The notes under the pieces: generated by a model
What the model was told of the DNA's origin: nothing
The model's input: only the letters and a program-made list of their open reading frames with translations
Database searches by the model: none
NCBI GenBank assembly: GCA_020310875.1
Contig: CM035417.1
Coordinates: forward strand, 89,588,199-89,652,198
DNA from: Ceratopteris richardii
Taxonomy: Eukaryota > Streptophyta > Polypodiopsida > Polypodiales > Pteridaceae
Reading direction: 5' to 3'
Length of the DNA stretch: 64,000 bases
Program-made: the position numbers and the translations under genes
Shown: piece by piece, positions 11,318 to 22,440 of the stretch
Layout: each line of letters opens with the position of its first letter
Numbering within the stretch: position 1 is the stretch's first letter

Positions 11318-14300
11318 TCATCATATCGTTAAATGCTAGAGGGCTAACCGATCCCTCAAGAGCGACCATTATTGGTCAATGGCTTCGTGACATTAGCTTA
11401 AACCCAGACTTTATATGTATTCAAGAGATTAAAATTGACGGAGAAGACCTCCAGAAGCGGCTCAGACAGGTCTCCTCGGCCCATGTGTGGATCTCAACGA
11501 AGCACCAGCGGGGGTCTGGAGGAACGGTTATCGGTGTTAAACAGCTCTGGTTTGAAAAGCTCGAGAACTCCATTGAAGATGTAAGTCACCGTTGGATTGC
11601 CGTTTCTTTTGGTGCTCCTCTTTGTGCTACTATTGTTTCTTTGTACGCCCTTAACGGTGATTTGGAGAGACTGAACACATGGGCTTCCTTAGACTCGCTT
11701 CCTCACAACGTGCTTATATGTGGAGACTTCAACATGGTGGAGGACCCTATGGACAGATGGATGGGCAAGGGCAGGGTCATCGACAGTCGGGAGAAAGAAA
11801 CGTGGGACATGACCAAACTCCACTTGGATTTGGTTGAACTCAAAGACTCGAGTGGCTTTTCTTGGTCGAATCTCCAAGCGGGCGAGGACCTGAGGAAAGC
11901 TAGACTCGATAGATGCTACATCTCTCAGAGTTTTACTCACCAGTGGGGCCACCCTGCCATCACACAACGCACTGACCTCACTATCTCTGATCACTACCCG
12001 ATCGTTATCACTTTTCAACCTTCCAACAAGATCCGCAAGGCTCCGTGGTTCCATGCCAACGCAACCACCTTCTCTCTCCCCTCCGTCCATCAAGAGATTG
12101 CCGATGTGTGGAAGGTGGCGTTCGCCTCTGGCTTGGCCCCAGCCAAGTGCTGGAGAAGTGCGGTCGACAAGTCTCGTAAGATCATGATCAGATCTAAGAA
12201 GATGCTCGAGACTGTGCGGCGGGCTCGCAGGGAAGCTCTTTACCACAGACTTTGGCGGCTCGAGGAGGAAGTGAACAAAGGAAAACACCAAGCCCAGAAA
12301 GGTCTCCGAAAAATCAGAGCAGTGTTGAGATATGAGGAAGAAATACAAAGGAAAAACTTGCAAATCTTCTTCAAGGAGTGGTGGGCTGGCAAAGCCGACA
12401 AACCCACCAAAGAGATGTGCTGTATCCTTAAAAGGAAACACAACAGAGAATCGATCCCCCTACTGCTAGATCCACATGGCAATGTATGCAATTCGGAAGA
12501 AGATAATTTTGGCATCATCGAAGGGCACTTCACGAGACTCCTGGGAACCTCGAACCCCCTCTCCCACCATAGAAGGGACTGTATGGCTGCCATTTCTAGG
12601 GTTTCCCCCCGGAGAATACCACCCAACCTCCACTCCCTGCTTCATGCCCCTATCTCTGATTCAGAAATCATTGAGGTCATTGATGCCCTCCCTCTCGGTA
12701 AAAGCCCGGGACCCGACGGACTCACTAACGAGTTCTTTAAATCCTTCAAGCTGGTGGTTGCCACCCCTCTTCGGATGGTTTGGCAAGAAGCGCTAAAGTT
12801 TGGTGCTCTTCCCTCATGTCTAAATAATGGAATTATCAAGTTGATACACAAGAAGGGAGAAAAGAACAGAATTGAGTACTGGCGGCCTATTACGATGCTA
12901 CAAACAGGATACAAGATCATCGCCAAAGTCATCGCCAACAGACTCTCGTGCCACCTGAGATCTTGGCTTAGTGAGGACCAAAAAGGTTTCATCAAAGGCA
13001 GGTCTATCCTGGAAACCATTATGGATATTTGGGAAGGTATTCAATTTGCAAATGAGTCTAACCAAGATGTAGTTTTCCTCAAGATCGACTTTGACAAAGC
13101 CTACGACAGGCTAGAATGGGACTATATTCTGCAGTCGCTCCAAGACCTCGGATGTAGTCAGAAATTCACCAAGATGATCGCGACCCTTCTCGGAAATGCA
13201 ACGACCCAAATTAACGTTAACGGCAAACTTTCGAAGGCGATCCATCTTAAAAGGTCTATTAGACAAGGGTGCCCTCTGGCCCCCCTTCTTTTTGCCATCG
13301 CCACTGAGGGTCTGAGCAGACTTGTGGCACATCATGTGGAGGCTGGCAATATCAAAGGCCTCCGGCTGCCTCTCGCCCACAGTCAAATCATCATGAGACT
13401 TTTTGCCGATGATATGAACGCTTTCGTTCACAATGATAATACCAGCCTGGAGACTTTCTGGAGGTGTCTTGCTACCTTTTGTGATGCCTCTGGATCCAAA
13501 ATCAACCACTCTAAGACCGCCTTTAGGGCTATTGTGGGACATCATCCTGGCCTTCTCATCGATCATGGCTGTCAAATCATTCCGCAGGGCCAAATTTTTC
13601 GACTTCTTGGAATCCCTTTGGGGTTTGGCGTCTCTATGGAGCAGCGATGGAACTGGGTGCTGGCCAAACTCGAAAACAAGCTTAACTATTGGAGAGGTAT
13701 GCAAATCAATCTCGCTGGACGTGCGATGGTTATCAACACGTTCCTCCTCTCTTCTACCATCTATTTCCTTTCCTGTTGGCGACCGAATGAGCAAGGCCTG
13801 TCCAAACTGAATAGTATCTGTAGAAACTTTCTTTGGACGGGCGATCATAACAGAAGGGGGGTGCCCAAAATCAAATGGACCATCTGCACTAGCCCTAGAA
13901 ATAGTGGGGGGCTAGGCATCCTGGACATCGGGTGTATGGCTAACAAATTGGCTGCCAAATGGATGATTAAGGCTTGGTGCAATAGGGAGGCCTCGTGGGC
14001 CAAGCTGATCTTCAGAAACAAGAATGAGTTGGCCCTCATGGGGTTCCCGAACTGGAAGAACCTTGACATCATGACCCTGCTATTCTCCCCGATCCCCGTC
14101 TTCCCGAAAGGCTCCAATCTCGTGTGCTCCCTTTGGAAGGGTTGGAATAAAGTCAAAAGCTTCACAAGAATTAGTGAGGACTGGAAGTGGGCGGCCGGAA
14201 TCAGACAAAACGACTCTATCTGGTTTCCGATACATGGCATCAGGAGTGTGGAGTCGTGGAACATCCAAAATGCCAAGAAGTTATGGAACAAAGGAATCAA

Positions 14301-15138
14301 AAAATGGAAACACCTCTGGAATCATGACACCAACAGCTGGATCAACTTCGAGGATATTGACCCCCGCATAAACATCTCGTACGAAGAGTGGAACACTTTG
14401 CAAAGCAGATGCCTCGCTTGGGATCGTCACAAGACTCGCCTTCTCATGGGACACGACACACCAAACTCGCTTGGTCTCAAATGGCAAAACGGAAACAGCC
14501 TACTCAAAATCCCGAACATCAAAGAAACGGCTGACCTCCAGATCAGCCTCAACAAGAAGTGGTGCCTGTCTTGGACGCGGCTTCGGTGGGACATGAAATT
14601 CATGGGTATCTGGCACCCCCTAATAGAGATTAAGAAGTCTGTCCTCTTATGGCAAATTCTTCATCGAGGAATTTGGACCAACCACAAGGCTAGCAAACTT
14701 TGTGGGATCCCTCCTTGGTGCAAACGCTGCCACCGTGCTATCGAAGATGTCCCACACATCTTCCTTACTTGCCCCAACTCCTACAGAATCTGGCAGACGG
14801 TTGGAATGAAAATCAGATTTCAAAAACAGCTTAGTTGGAAACAAGTCCTTTTGGGAGAAGCGATCGGCTGCTCCGCGACACTCTGGAACGCCATCAGAGG
14901 GGAAGTCCTGTGGAAAATTTGGCGGGAGAGGTGTGCTCTCAACTTCGGCGAGCCTCCCAGGGAGTGGTCAATTGAGAAATCACTATTCCTCCTTGGAAAA
15001 AGGATCGTTAACAGTAAGAAATCCCCCCCCTTTAGGCACCATCAAGTCCTCCTTTTGATCAACAACAAGCTCAAACCCAACTGGGCCCCGCATGAGGGCG
15101 ATGAGAGGGTGATTAACCTTCTCTGTAGTGCAATCTAG
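11314..15138 (+). CDS. LINE ORF2: AP-type endonuclease, reverse transcriptase, zf-RVT
   Basis: 1274 residues without interruption. Residues 1-235 are an apurinic-type endonuclease (S-L-N-A-R-G-L; C-I-Q-E-I-K with the catalytic Glu; G-D-F-N; S-D-H-Y-P-I near the end). RT spans about 460-730: GKSPGPDG, YWRPITML, FLKIDFDKAYD, the RQGCPLAPLLF block and the catalytic F-A-D-D at ~697-700. Residues ~1090-1180 form the zf-RVT domain of plant LINEs (W-Q-I-L-H-R-G...C-K-R-C...H-I-F-L-T-C). No RNase H domain is apparent after it. It nicks target DNA and reverse-transcribes LINE RNA in the nucleus. It starts within the ORF1 stop (ATGA). All expected catalytic residues are present. Confidence 0.93.
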   Translation: MIIISLNARGLTDPSRATIIGQWLRDISLNPDFICIQEIKIDGEDLQKRLRQVSSAHVWISTKHQRGSGGTVIGVKQLWFEKLENSIEDVSHRWIAVSFGAPLCATIVSLYALNGDLERLNTWASLDSLPHNVLICGDFNMVEDPMDRWMGKGRVIDSREKETWDMTKLHLDLVELKDSSGFSWSNLQAGEDLRKARLDRCYISQSFTHQWGHPAITQRTDLTISDHYPIVITFQPSNKIRKAPWFHANATTFSLPSVHQEIADVWKVAFASGLAPAKCWRSAVDKSRKIMIRSKKMLETVRRARREALYHRLWRLEEEVNKGKHQAQKGLRKIRAVLRYEEEIQRKNLQIFFKEWWAGKADKPTKEMCCILKRKHNRESIPLLLDPHGNVCNSEEDNFGIIEGHFTRLLGTSNPLSHHRRDCMAAISRVSPRRIPPNLHSLLHAPISDSEIIEVIDALPLGKSPGPDGLTNEFFKSFKLVVATPLRMVWQEALKFGALPSCLNNGIIKLIHKKGEKNRIEYWRPITMLQTGYKIIAKVIANRLSCHLRSWLSEDQKGFIKGRSILETIMDIWEGIQFANESNQDVVFLKIDFDKAYDRLEWDYILQSLQDLGCSQKFTKMIATLLGNATTQINVNGKLSKAIHLKRSIRQGCPLAPLLFAIATEGLSRLVAHHVEAGNIKGLRLPLAHSQIIMRLFADDMNAFVHNDNTSLETFWRCLATFCDASGSKINHSKTAFRAIVGHHPGLLIDHGCQIIPQGQIFRLLGIPLGFGVSMEQRWNWVLAKLENKLNYWRGMQINLAGRAMVINTFLLSSTIYFLSCWRPNEQGLSKLNSICRNFLWTGDHNRRGVPKIKWTICTSPRNSGGLGILDIGCMANKLAAKWMIKAWCNREASWAKLIFRNKNELALMGFPNWKNLDIMTLLFSPIPVFPKGSNLVCSLWKGWNKVKSFTRISEDWKWAAGIRQNDSIWFPIHGIRSVESWNIQNAKKLWNKGIKKWKHLWNHDTNSWINFEDIDPRINISYEEWNTLQSRCLAWDRHKTRLLMGHDTPNSLGLKWQNGNSLLKIPNIKETADLQISLNKKWCLSWTRLRWDMKFMGIWHPLIEIKKSVLLWQILHRGIWTNHKASKLCGIPPWCKRCHRAIEDVPHIFLTCPNSYRIWQTVGMKIRFQKQLSWKQVLLGEAIGCSATLWNAIRGEVLWKIWRERCALNFGEPPREWSIEKSLFLLGKRIVNSKKSPPFRHHQVLLLINNKLKPNWAPHEGDERVINLLCSAI

Positions 15139-15277
15139 GATTCAATCAAGCTTCCCCTGCTTTGTGGGATTTGGGGGGTCCCGTGGGCACTAGTCCCCTT
15201 CTATTGTACCTTTGTTTCTTAATTTAATTCAAGTCCGGGAGAGTAGGCTATTGCCGAACTTCCTTTATATTAAAAAA
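15139..15277 (+). other. LINE 3' UTR with tail shared by SINEs
   Basis: From 15162 the sequence (TTGTGGGATTTGGGGGG..., a GTCCCGTGGGCACTA block, AGTAGGCT..CCGAACTTC, poly(A)) aligns over about 115 bp with the 3' end of the SINE at 61265-61576. It is probably the recognition site of the LINE RT. Confidence 0.8.
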
Positions 15278-15293
15278 AAGAATGCTTCTCATT
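15278..15293 (+). repeat. Right target-site duplication of the LINE
   Basis: AAGAATGCTTCTCATT, identical to 8967-8982. Confidence 0.93.
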
Positions 15294-15775
15294 AAATCTC
15301 TGCCACACACAAATTGTGTTTTCCTTCACAGGTTATAAGTGAATATGCATGATCATGCAGGTTGTCAATATGCCTTTGTTCTGTAATGTACTGCATCATG
15401 TGCAGTTATGTGCATATACATATATCTTTACAAATCGCAGATGCGCATAAATTTCAAGAATATAAAGAGATGAACCGTGCCTCAGCTTTGTCACTTTGCA
15501 AATGCTTTATTTTGTACACATGCATGACGAATCATATGAGCGTAGGCGTACAGTACATAAGTCCTCTGATTATTATTATATGCGTATATAGCGGCGTGAA
15601 TCTATGAGATTATATACGTACACAGAGGCATCGATAAACCAATGTCTGTGTTACACACGAACTCAAGAGAAACGACAGATATGTAGCGCTGCTGTGATGA
15701 GTTTGATTAGCTGCTCAAGGTAATTAATGTACAAAGAATCGTAATACATGACACAGAGAGAGAGAGATAGAGAGG
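15294..15775 (-). repeat. Family A LTR, inverted, remaining part, with short GA run
   Basis: Reverse complement of 1972-2450. It continues the LTR broken at 8982. It ends at 15752-15775 in a short interrupted GA run where the other copy has (TC)163. The frame 15362-15607 is LTR sequence, not a gene. Confidence 0.75.
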
Positions 15776-17599
15776 ACTAGAGACGCTTATGACACACGAA
15801 TCAACGCTTTTTAGATTCAAAAAATCATCTACTAGCAGAACTCAACTGCTTTATTCTTTTTCCACGTTAACCTTCCATTTCCAAAACAATATTCTGATAA
15901 GGAAGCAACGTGGAAAGATTCTTTGTAAGGTATTTTCATGAATCATATTCTTTTTCTTTTTAGTTTTACTAGTTTACAAACATGCTAAGGTCCATATGCG
16001 GGAATATCTAAAAATTAAATGATTGATTCCATGAAATGTTTATAAAAGCTAGACGGGGGTGAATTTGGAGATGGCTTCTCCAACATCTCCCTTTGAATCA
16101 TCAAATACATCCATTTGATTTCTGCTCTCTCTCTCACTCTTGCTTTAATCTTTATTTCCCATCTAATTTGGTATTTCTTTGTCTTTGATTTGTTCTTCTT
16201 CTAAGCTTTGATTTATCTTCACTTCATTACCTTTTCTTCATTTGTTTTGCTTCCTTCCTTGCTTCATGTGACTTCATATCGATTCTTCTTCTCTTGATGT
16301 AATATTCTTTCATAAGTATGTAGACATAATCTTTTGTTGATGTAGAATCCTTCATGTTGATGTTGAAATAGAAGTAGCTTCACCTTTTGACATAACCTCT
16401 CTCCCAAGATTTATGTTGATGGTGGCTTTATCCTTGGAGCGAACAATGATGTTACTCTACAGTGAGTACACCCCCTCACTTGTTGATACAGTCTTTCACA
16501 AAAAATGAAGTTAACGAAGATCTCACCTTCCTCTATTTTCTCCATTTTTATTTCACCTTCTATGTATGTAAAACAACTCTACCAAAATTGTTTGGTGAGT
16601 GCTCACAATACTTATAATGTGCTCAATATACAGATGCCTATATTCTACATTGGTTGATGATAAGGGAAGTTCAATCCAATGTGAAAACTTTGACTACTTT
16701 TCCAAGAAAAATTGATTTTAATGATGATTTGCATCCCTTTGTTACAAGCATGTCCAAATCTTCTAAAATGATGCTTAAGATGAGACTCTGTGTGACCATA
16801 TAATTTTTTCCTTCTCTTGTTCTTTTTTTTGGTATAGACATGTATGTTCTATTGACGTAGTAAAGCACACATAAACTAGTACTAATAGTCCTCCAAGTGA
16901 AGTAGAATAATTACCTTTCTTTATGTAGATAAACCAACTTCAAAAGTTAAACTTTTATTGAGCTTTGCATGAACTTTCTTCTTCCACACCTCCTTTGCCT
17001 TCCTCTTTCGATCATTTGTAGAGAAATCTATTGTACATTTACTTTGTTGTCTTCTTTATCTTCTTCCCATCGATGTGGAGAAGTGCGTTTCAACAAGAGT
17101 CATAAACATTTCCAATGAATAGGCAAGCCACTTGGAAAGTCATGTGGTATTTGCCTTAGTCACTTTGAATATTCTATTCTTAATCTTATTTTGATGTTGA
17201 AATATTAGTTCAATACCAATCCCTTGTAAATACAAATTTCTTTCATGCATACGTGTCTCATGGACAAGACCTTGAGCTTTTATTGGACCAACGTAGAAAG
17301 TATATGTGTAGAGAATTTAATGGGACAAAGTACAAAGTAATCAATGGAATGAGCATTGAGATGATTTGAATTCCTATGAGAAGTCTTGCAAAGTAATTAT
17401 CATAAGCAATAGGAGTCTCCAAGATAGAACTATGTATTACATTCATCCCAATGAATTTTGTATGCAGAAGGATCACATAAAATAAATAGTATTAAGATAG
17501 AAACCAAATTGATATACAAAACCAAAAGAAGAAAGTTACTTCTTATTTTGATGTAAAATACTTGAATTAATACCAACTTTAAACTTCATTGTGTAGGAG
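15776..17599. other. Unassigned AT-rich sequence, no gene seen
   Basis: No supported reading frame, RNA or terminal repeat was found in this 1.8 kb. A TATA-like TATAAAAG occurs at about 16041-16048 upstream of pyrimidine-rich sequence, so part of it may be an old LTR or promoter relic, but nothing confirms that. The short frames at 16671-16868 and 17258-17476 (minus) look random. Confidence 0.4.
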
Positions 17600-18186
17600 C
17601 TTTGATGTCAAGGTGGCCTTGATCTTTAATCATGATCCTTGGGCTTTGTGGGTAGGATCGACCCTTCCAAAATCTCTTCGTTGATATTGATTCTTCAATT
17701 TCAAATCATATGTCAAACCGTCAAATTTCTTTTGATGGTAGAACTTTGAGTAAACTTTATTCTTCAATGATGCGCCTTCAATGGAGCTTTTCTTTATGAT
17801 AGTCAAAACTTCAAATAGATTTTGATCTTCCAACTTTATTTTATAGTTTTATGATAATCACCTTCAAGAAATCATCCTTCAATGCTGAATATTCAACACA
17901 ATACTTCAAGAAACGTTAGATAGCTCAACTTGAACAAATCTAGAGATGATTGACTAAAACAAGTGAGCTATTTATGTTTACCAATGCTTACAAATAGATG
18001 CTCAAAAGATCTTTGATAGATTTTGACACTTGGGTAAGAAATAATAAGGAAGGTTTAAGGAACACTATGGGAGGTTCCTATACCAGTGTGAAAGCAAATA
18101 TGGATATGAATGTGGAGGAAAATGTGGAGGAGAATGGATTTTACATGCACATAGAAAGATAAAATGTGCAGTAGGTTTGATTAAAC
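17600..18186 (-). repeat. Family A leader, primer-binding site and LTR end, inverted
   Basis: 17640-18070 is the reverse complement of the leader at about 1330-1640. A diverged primer-binding site (TGGTATAGGAACC on minus, about 18073-18085) follows, then the LTR end up to 18186 (minus reading TTTAATCAAACC...TTTCACA). It is cut at 18186/18187, where the truncated LTR of Copia B copy 1 begins. Confidence 0.6.
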
Positions 18187-18408
18187 ACGCCAGTTCACTC
18201 ATTCGTCGACATTAGGATTTTCCTTATTATTGTTCTTTATATATTGCATTAGTTATATTTTTGTTTTAGGTCATTCTTGTATATTTTGTATATCTAATAG
18301 AAAAAGAAGAACAAGATCATTGTTCCTTGCCTCAATCTATGTGTGTGCTACTTTTTGCATGTGACAATGTGTGAGTGAGCTCTCTTCCTTATCTTCTTCC
18401 TGATGACA
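18187..18408 (+). repeat. 5' LTR of Copia B copy 1, 5'-truncated
   Basis: Matches the last ~220 bp of the LTRs at 22065-22440 and 50782-51160 (shared GCTCACTCATT...ACATTAGG, then CAATCTATGTGTGTG). Roughly the first 155 bp are missing at the junction with the inverted family A fragment. Confidence 0.85.
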
Positions 18409-18439
18409 TGGTATCAGAGCCAATGTGGTTCTAGAGGGC

Positions 18440-18690
18440 TCATGGAGAACTTGGATAGCGAAGAGTACACGAGAAGGCATGGAGAAAGTGCAATCCACAA
18501 ATGACCTCAGATTGCAACAAAAGTTCATGTGAAGGTAGAATGCATTAAAATATCTTTGAGAGGTTGCATAAATTTCCAAAGAAATGATTCAAGTAATGAC
18601 AATATAGGATGTTGGAATTATGGTAAATGTGGACACTTTAAATGTGATTGTAGGTTGATGAATCAAAATAATAGAAGGCAGTAAAAAAAA
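18440..18690 (+). pseudogene. gag remnant of Copia B copy 1
   Basis: Only the leader and the zinc-knuckle end of gag survive: CWNYGKCGHFKCDC (about 18612-18653), where the second Cys of CX2C is replaced by Tyr. Compared with the copy at 51610-52490, about 1 kb of gag, including the UBN2 region, is deleted. Confidence 0.6.
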
Positions 18691-18779
18691 TATGCATCCA
18701 CAAGTGCAGATGATTCTAAGACGTTGTTCATGGTCCACATTCACATGATGTATATGATGTTTCTAGATGTTTCAAAATC

Positions 18780-20140
18780 GAATGGAAATGTTTGGTATTT
18801 AATTTTGGTGCTTCAAATCACATGATCAATCATGCAGAAGGGTTTAGTAGTTTGCAGAAATTACCAATTCTTTGATATCTTCAAGCAAGGGATGAGACAT
18901 CACATCCTGTTGAGAATATAGGAAACATAGCACTGTCTATGGATGATGGGAAGGTAAAACATCTTTCTGATGTGTTGTGTGTTCCAAAGATAACAAAGAA
19001 TTTGGTTTCTGTTGGACAAATGGTTGACCAAGGATTATAAGTCAGGTTCGCTGATGGGTTATATGTACAAGAGTACAAACACGATGGAAGATTGATTTCC
19101 AAAGGAAGCAAAGTGGGTAGGATGTTCACCTTAAACGTGAAAATTCTTGAAATGAATGTGATCGTGTTTGCAAAAGGTGCAGGAGTTATTGCTCATATAG
19201 AGATCAGGCATAAACAAATTGGACATGCAAATTTGTAGAGGGTGAAATTTATGCAATCAAAGGATATTGTCAATGGACTACCAAATTTCAAGTTTAGAGA
19301 GATGCAAAAGGTATGTGCACCATGGCAATTTTCTAAACATTCAAGAGCATCATTTTCGCATGACAAGCATGTTAGTAAGAATGTTCTAGAAATAGTACAT
19401 ATAAATGTTTGGGGTCCTACAATGACCACATCTATGGGTGCTTGTAGGTTTTATGTTACTTACATTGACGAACATACACAAAAGTATGGGTATATTTCAT
19501 GAAAGAGAAGAGTGAGTTGTCCACTCACTTCCAAAATTTTAAGGCTATGGTGGAATAGGAGCCAAGGAACTATGCTCAAACATTAAGATCTGGTGGAGGA
19601 GGTGAATACATGTCAAATGAGTTTAGTAGCTTTCTAAAAAATCATGCGATTTGATGAAATCTTTCATGCAGATACACACTACAATAGAATGTGGTGTTGA
19701 ACACATAAATAGACATATTGCAGAAATAAGAAAGCCTTGATGGTTGAGAAGAATATGCCTCATTGTTGTTGAAGAGAATCCATGCACATTACTGTATACA
19801 TCATGAATAGAACTCTGACTATTGTTGTACATCAAGTTACACCTAAAGAGAATTTTACAAGTAAAAAACCACTTTTCACATATGAAAGTATTTGGTTGTA
19901 TTGCATATGTACATGTCCAATCGATTTGAGGAAGAAGCTTGGTCCAAAAGCACAAAATGTATCTTCATTGGGTACTCCCTTGAGCAAAAGGGATATAAAT
20001 GTTATAACCCACTCACATGACAAGTGAAGGTAAGCAAAGATGTGGTGTTTGATGAAATGTCAAGCTTCTATGCAGATGACAAAGAAGGATTTAATCTTGA
20101 CTCAAATGAAAAAGTAATGATAAAAATTAAAGTGTAGAAT
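18780..20140 (+). pseudogene. Copia B copy 1: protease-integrase remnant
   Basis: Traces of the aspartic protease (SNHM-like) near 18800-18830, then a GAG-pre-integrase zinc-binding region and integrase core (19242-19502: C-A-P-W-Q-F-S-K-H-S-R-A-S-F, 'IHINVWGP', Y-I-D-E-H-T-Q-K). In the paralogue at 53117 the HHCC Cys is kept (CAACQFGKQSRASF); here it is Trp. Several frameshifts and stops follow (about 19500-19790), so no integrase can be made. Confidence 0.75.
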
Positions 20141-20148
20141 TTCAAGTT

Positions 20149-22035
20149 TTGAGTGGACCTGATGCGTCGCCAAGCAATAGGTCCAATTCAAATCCATGGA
20201 GTGGAATATTGCATGGAAAATTTAGTCTAGCAAATTCATCAACTACATCAAAGAAAGGTAAAGAAAAGCTTTTTGCTAGTAGTAAAACATCTACAGGTTT
20301 AGATATTAAGGAGATTCAAGCAGTTCAGAAAAGAGCCTTGATGAGGAACTTGGATTCCCCTCTATGAAGCTTCCAGAAGTAAGCAAGGCACATGCGGATG
20401 ATACACGTAAAAGTGATTGAGGACCAAAAAGTCTAGGAGGATGTGAAATTTAGTGCAACAATTGATGTATGACAGTTACATGGCTTGTCATTGTGCCTAC
20501 ATGGCAAAGGTAATACAACATGTTGAACCTTCTTATTTTGAAGATGCAATTGGAAATGCAAATTGGGAGAAAGCTATGGATGAGGAGATGTCTGCACTTT
20601 ATGGAAATGGAACATGGAAGCTCATTCCATCACCACAATGAAAAAAACCCAGAGGCTGCAAGTGGATTTACAAAGGTAAAGCACAATGTTGTTGGTAGCA
20701 TAAGCAGGTATAAAGCACGATTGGTAGCAAAAGGATATGCACAGACATATGGCATTGATTATGATCAAATGTTCAGCCCTATAGCTAAAATTTCTATTTT
20801 GAGAGCACTTGTTTTGTTAGCTATAGCAAAAGGGTAGACTTTGCATCAGATGGATGTGAAGAATTCTTTCTTACATGGTGAGTTACAAGAAGACGTATGC
20901 ATGGACCAACCACAAGGATATGAAGATTCAAATCACCAAGAATGTGTTTGTAGGTTTCAAAAGGATTTGTATGTGCTTAAACAAGCCCTTCATGCTTGGC
21001 ATGCCAAGATTTTTTATCACTTAACCAACATTGGATTTTCTATGTGTGATGTAGATCATTTATTAGGAGGGGTGATGACGGCATCAGGATTGTGGCTATT
21101 TATGTTGATGACTTGATTGTAGGAGGTGATGATGAAGAAAACATTAAAGAGGTAAGAAAATCCTTATGCAAGAATTCGACATGATAGGTCTTGGTGTGTG
21201 CCACTATTTTTTGGTCATTGAGTTTATACATACAGAAACAGGTATATGGATGTCGCAAAGGCAATATGCCCTAATTATGCTACAAAAGTATGGTATGGCT
21301 GATTGTAAGACAATCTCTATGCCATTAGATTAGAATTTGGAGTTGGATACTACATCAAGTGAAGCACTGGAAAATGCTACTATGTATAGGGAAATTGTGG
21401 GAAGTTTGATATATCTCACAATTACAAGGCCTAATTTAAGCTACATAGTTAGACTTGAAAGTCAATTTATGCAGGTTCCCAAAAAAATGCATTTAGATAC
21501 AATGAGATGCACTCTACATTATGTGAGTGCAACTTTGGATTATGCATTGTTTTATGAATCTTGTGTACATTTGCAGGTTCATGGATACACGGATGCAAAT
21601 GGGGCTGGTAGTATTCCAAATAGAATATCTACAAGTGGCTTTCTATTCTCACTTGGGAGTGCCACTATTTCATGGAGCAACAAGAAGAAACCCACTATTG
21701 CTTTGCCGAGTATAAAGGCTGAGTATAGAGGTGTTGCAATGGCAACATGTGAAGCAACATGGCTAAAGATGCTACTTGCACATTTAGGTGTGGATGTGCA
21801 AAAGCCTATCATTATCTATTCTGATAAACTTAATAGCATACAATTAGCACCGGACCGAGTTTTTCATGCTAGAACAAAGCATATGGAGGTGCATTATCAT
21901 TGCATCAAGGAAAAGGCATTAACACATGATATTGACCTTGTCTATGTGAGGACAAATGAGAAAGTTGATGATATTTTCACTAAAGCACTTGGAGTTGAGA
22001 AGTTGAAGAAGTTTCAACAGATGCTTCAATTATAG
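20149..22035 (+). pseudogene. Copia B copy 1: reverse transcriptase-RNase H remnant
   Basis: Ser/Asn-rich linker (20149-20367), then RT (S-R-Y-K-A-R-L-V-A-K-G-Y-A near 20700; H-Q-M-D-V-K-N-S-F-L-H-G-E-L near 20845; catalytic Y-V-D-D at 21101-21112). RNase H is largely open at 21337-22035 (G-Y-T-D-A-N; A-E-Y-R-G-V-A; A-R-T-K-H-M-E-V-H-Y-H; D-I-F-T-K-A-L). Breaks occur near 20640, 20836, 21080 and 21331. These enzymes would copy element RNA to DNA in virus-like particles; here they are broken. Confidence 0.85.
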
Positions 22036-22064
22036 GACATGACATTGAGCTTGAGGGGGAGTAT

Positions 22065-22440
22065 TGAGATATAAAGCTCAACATGTGATGATCCAGGATA
22101 ACACGTATCACATTTTCATTTCTCTGACATGTATAGTGGTCATGTCAGTACATGAAATGGATACTCATTGAGCTTTACTAGATTTATCTATCAAGAGTGA
22201 TGGAACTTTTTTTTTTGCCAGCTCACTCATTCACAAACATTAGGATTTTCCTTAAGCAATGTTATTTATATATTACACTAGTTGTATTGTTGTTTTAGTT
22301 CAGTCTTGTATATTCCTTTTATGTAATAGACGAAGAAGAAGAAGAAGATCATTCTTCCTTGTCTCAATCTATGTGTGTGCTCCTCTTTGAGTGTGAGAGT
22401 ATGTGAGTGAGCTCTCCTCCTTATCTCCCTCCTTGTGACA
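22065..22440 (+). repeat. 3' LTR of Copia B copy 1
   Basis: 376 bp from TGAGATAT after the polypurine tract to TTGTGACA. It aligns along its full length with the 5' LTR at 50782-51160. Confidence 0.9.

Larger units (their letters stand above)
8983..15277 (+). mobile_element. Full-length L1-type LINE retrotransposon
   Basis: A 6.3-kb non-LTR element bounded by a 16-bp target-site duplication and ending in a short poly(A) run (from 15272). It has a 5' UTR of ~946 bp with tandem repeats, ORF1 (9929-11317), ORF2 (11314-15138) and a 3' UTR of ~135 bp. Both ORFs are uninterrupted. Base composition is visibly more GC-rich than the flanks. L1-type elements copy by target-primed reverse transcription: the ORF2 endonuclease nicks DNA and the RT copies the RNA from its 3' end. 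The insertion interrupts a family A LTR, whose empty-site equivalent is visible at about 2430-2460 in another copy. Intact ORFs and perfect duplications suggest a young, possibly still competent insertion. Confidence 0.93.
18187..22440 (+). mobile_element. Ty1/Copia element family B, copy 1 (degenerate)
   Basis: Truncated 5' LTR (18187-18408), primer-binding site TGGTATCAGAGCC (18409-18421), gag remnant, pol remnant in Copia order (protease, integrase, RT, RNase H), polypurine tract (about 22050-22062, TTGAGGGGGAG) and complete 3' LTR (22065-22440). A second copy of the family, with gag kept, lies at 50782-54184. Stops and frameshifts in every domain make it non-autonomous. Confidence 0.9.

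Noticed and set aside
10511-13848. Long minus-strand frames of 222, 250 and 245 codons under the LINE
   Set aside because: Shadows of ORF1 and ORF2, which have clear domains on the + strand; the antisense frames have no motifs.
16035-16060. TATAAAAG as the promoter of a gene in 16000-17600
   Set aside because: No open frame of any length follows; a single TATA-like word in AT-rich DNA is weak evidence.
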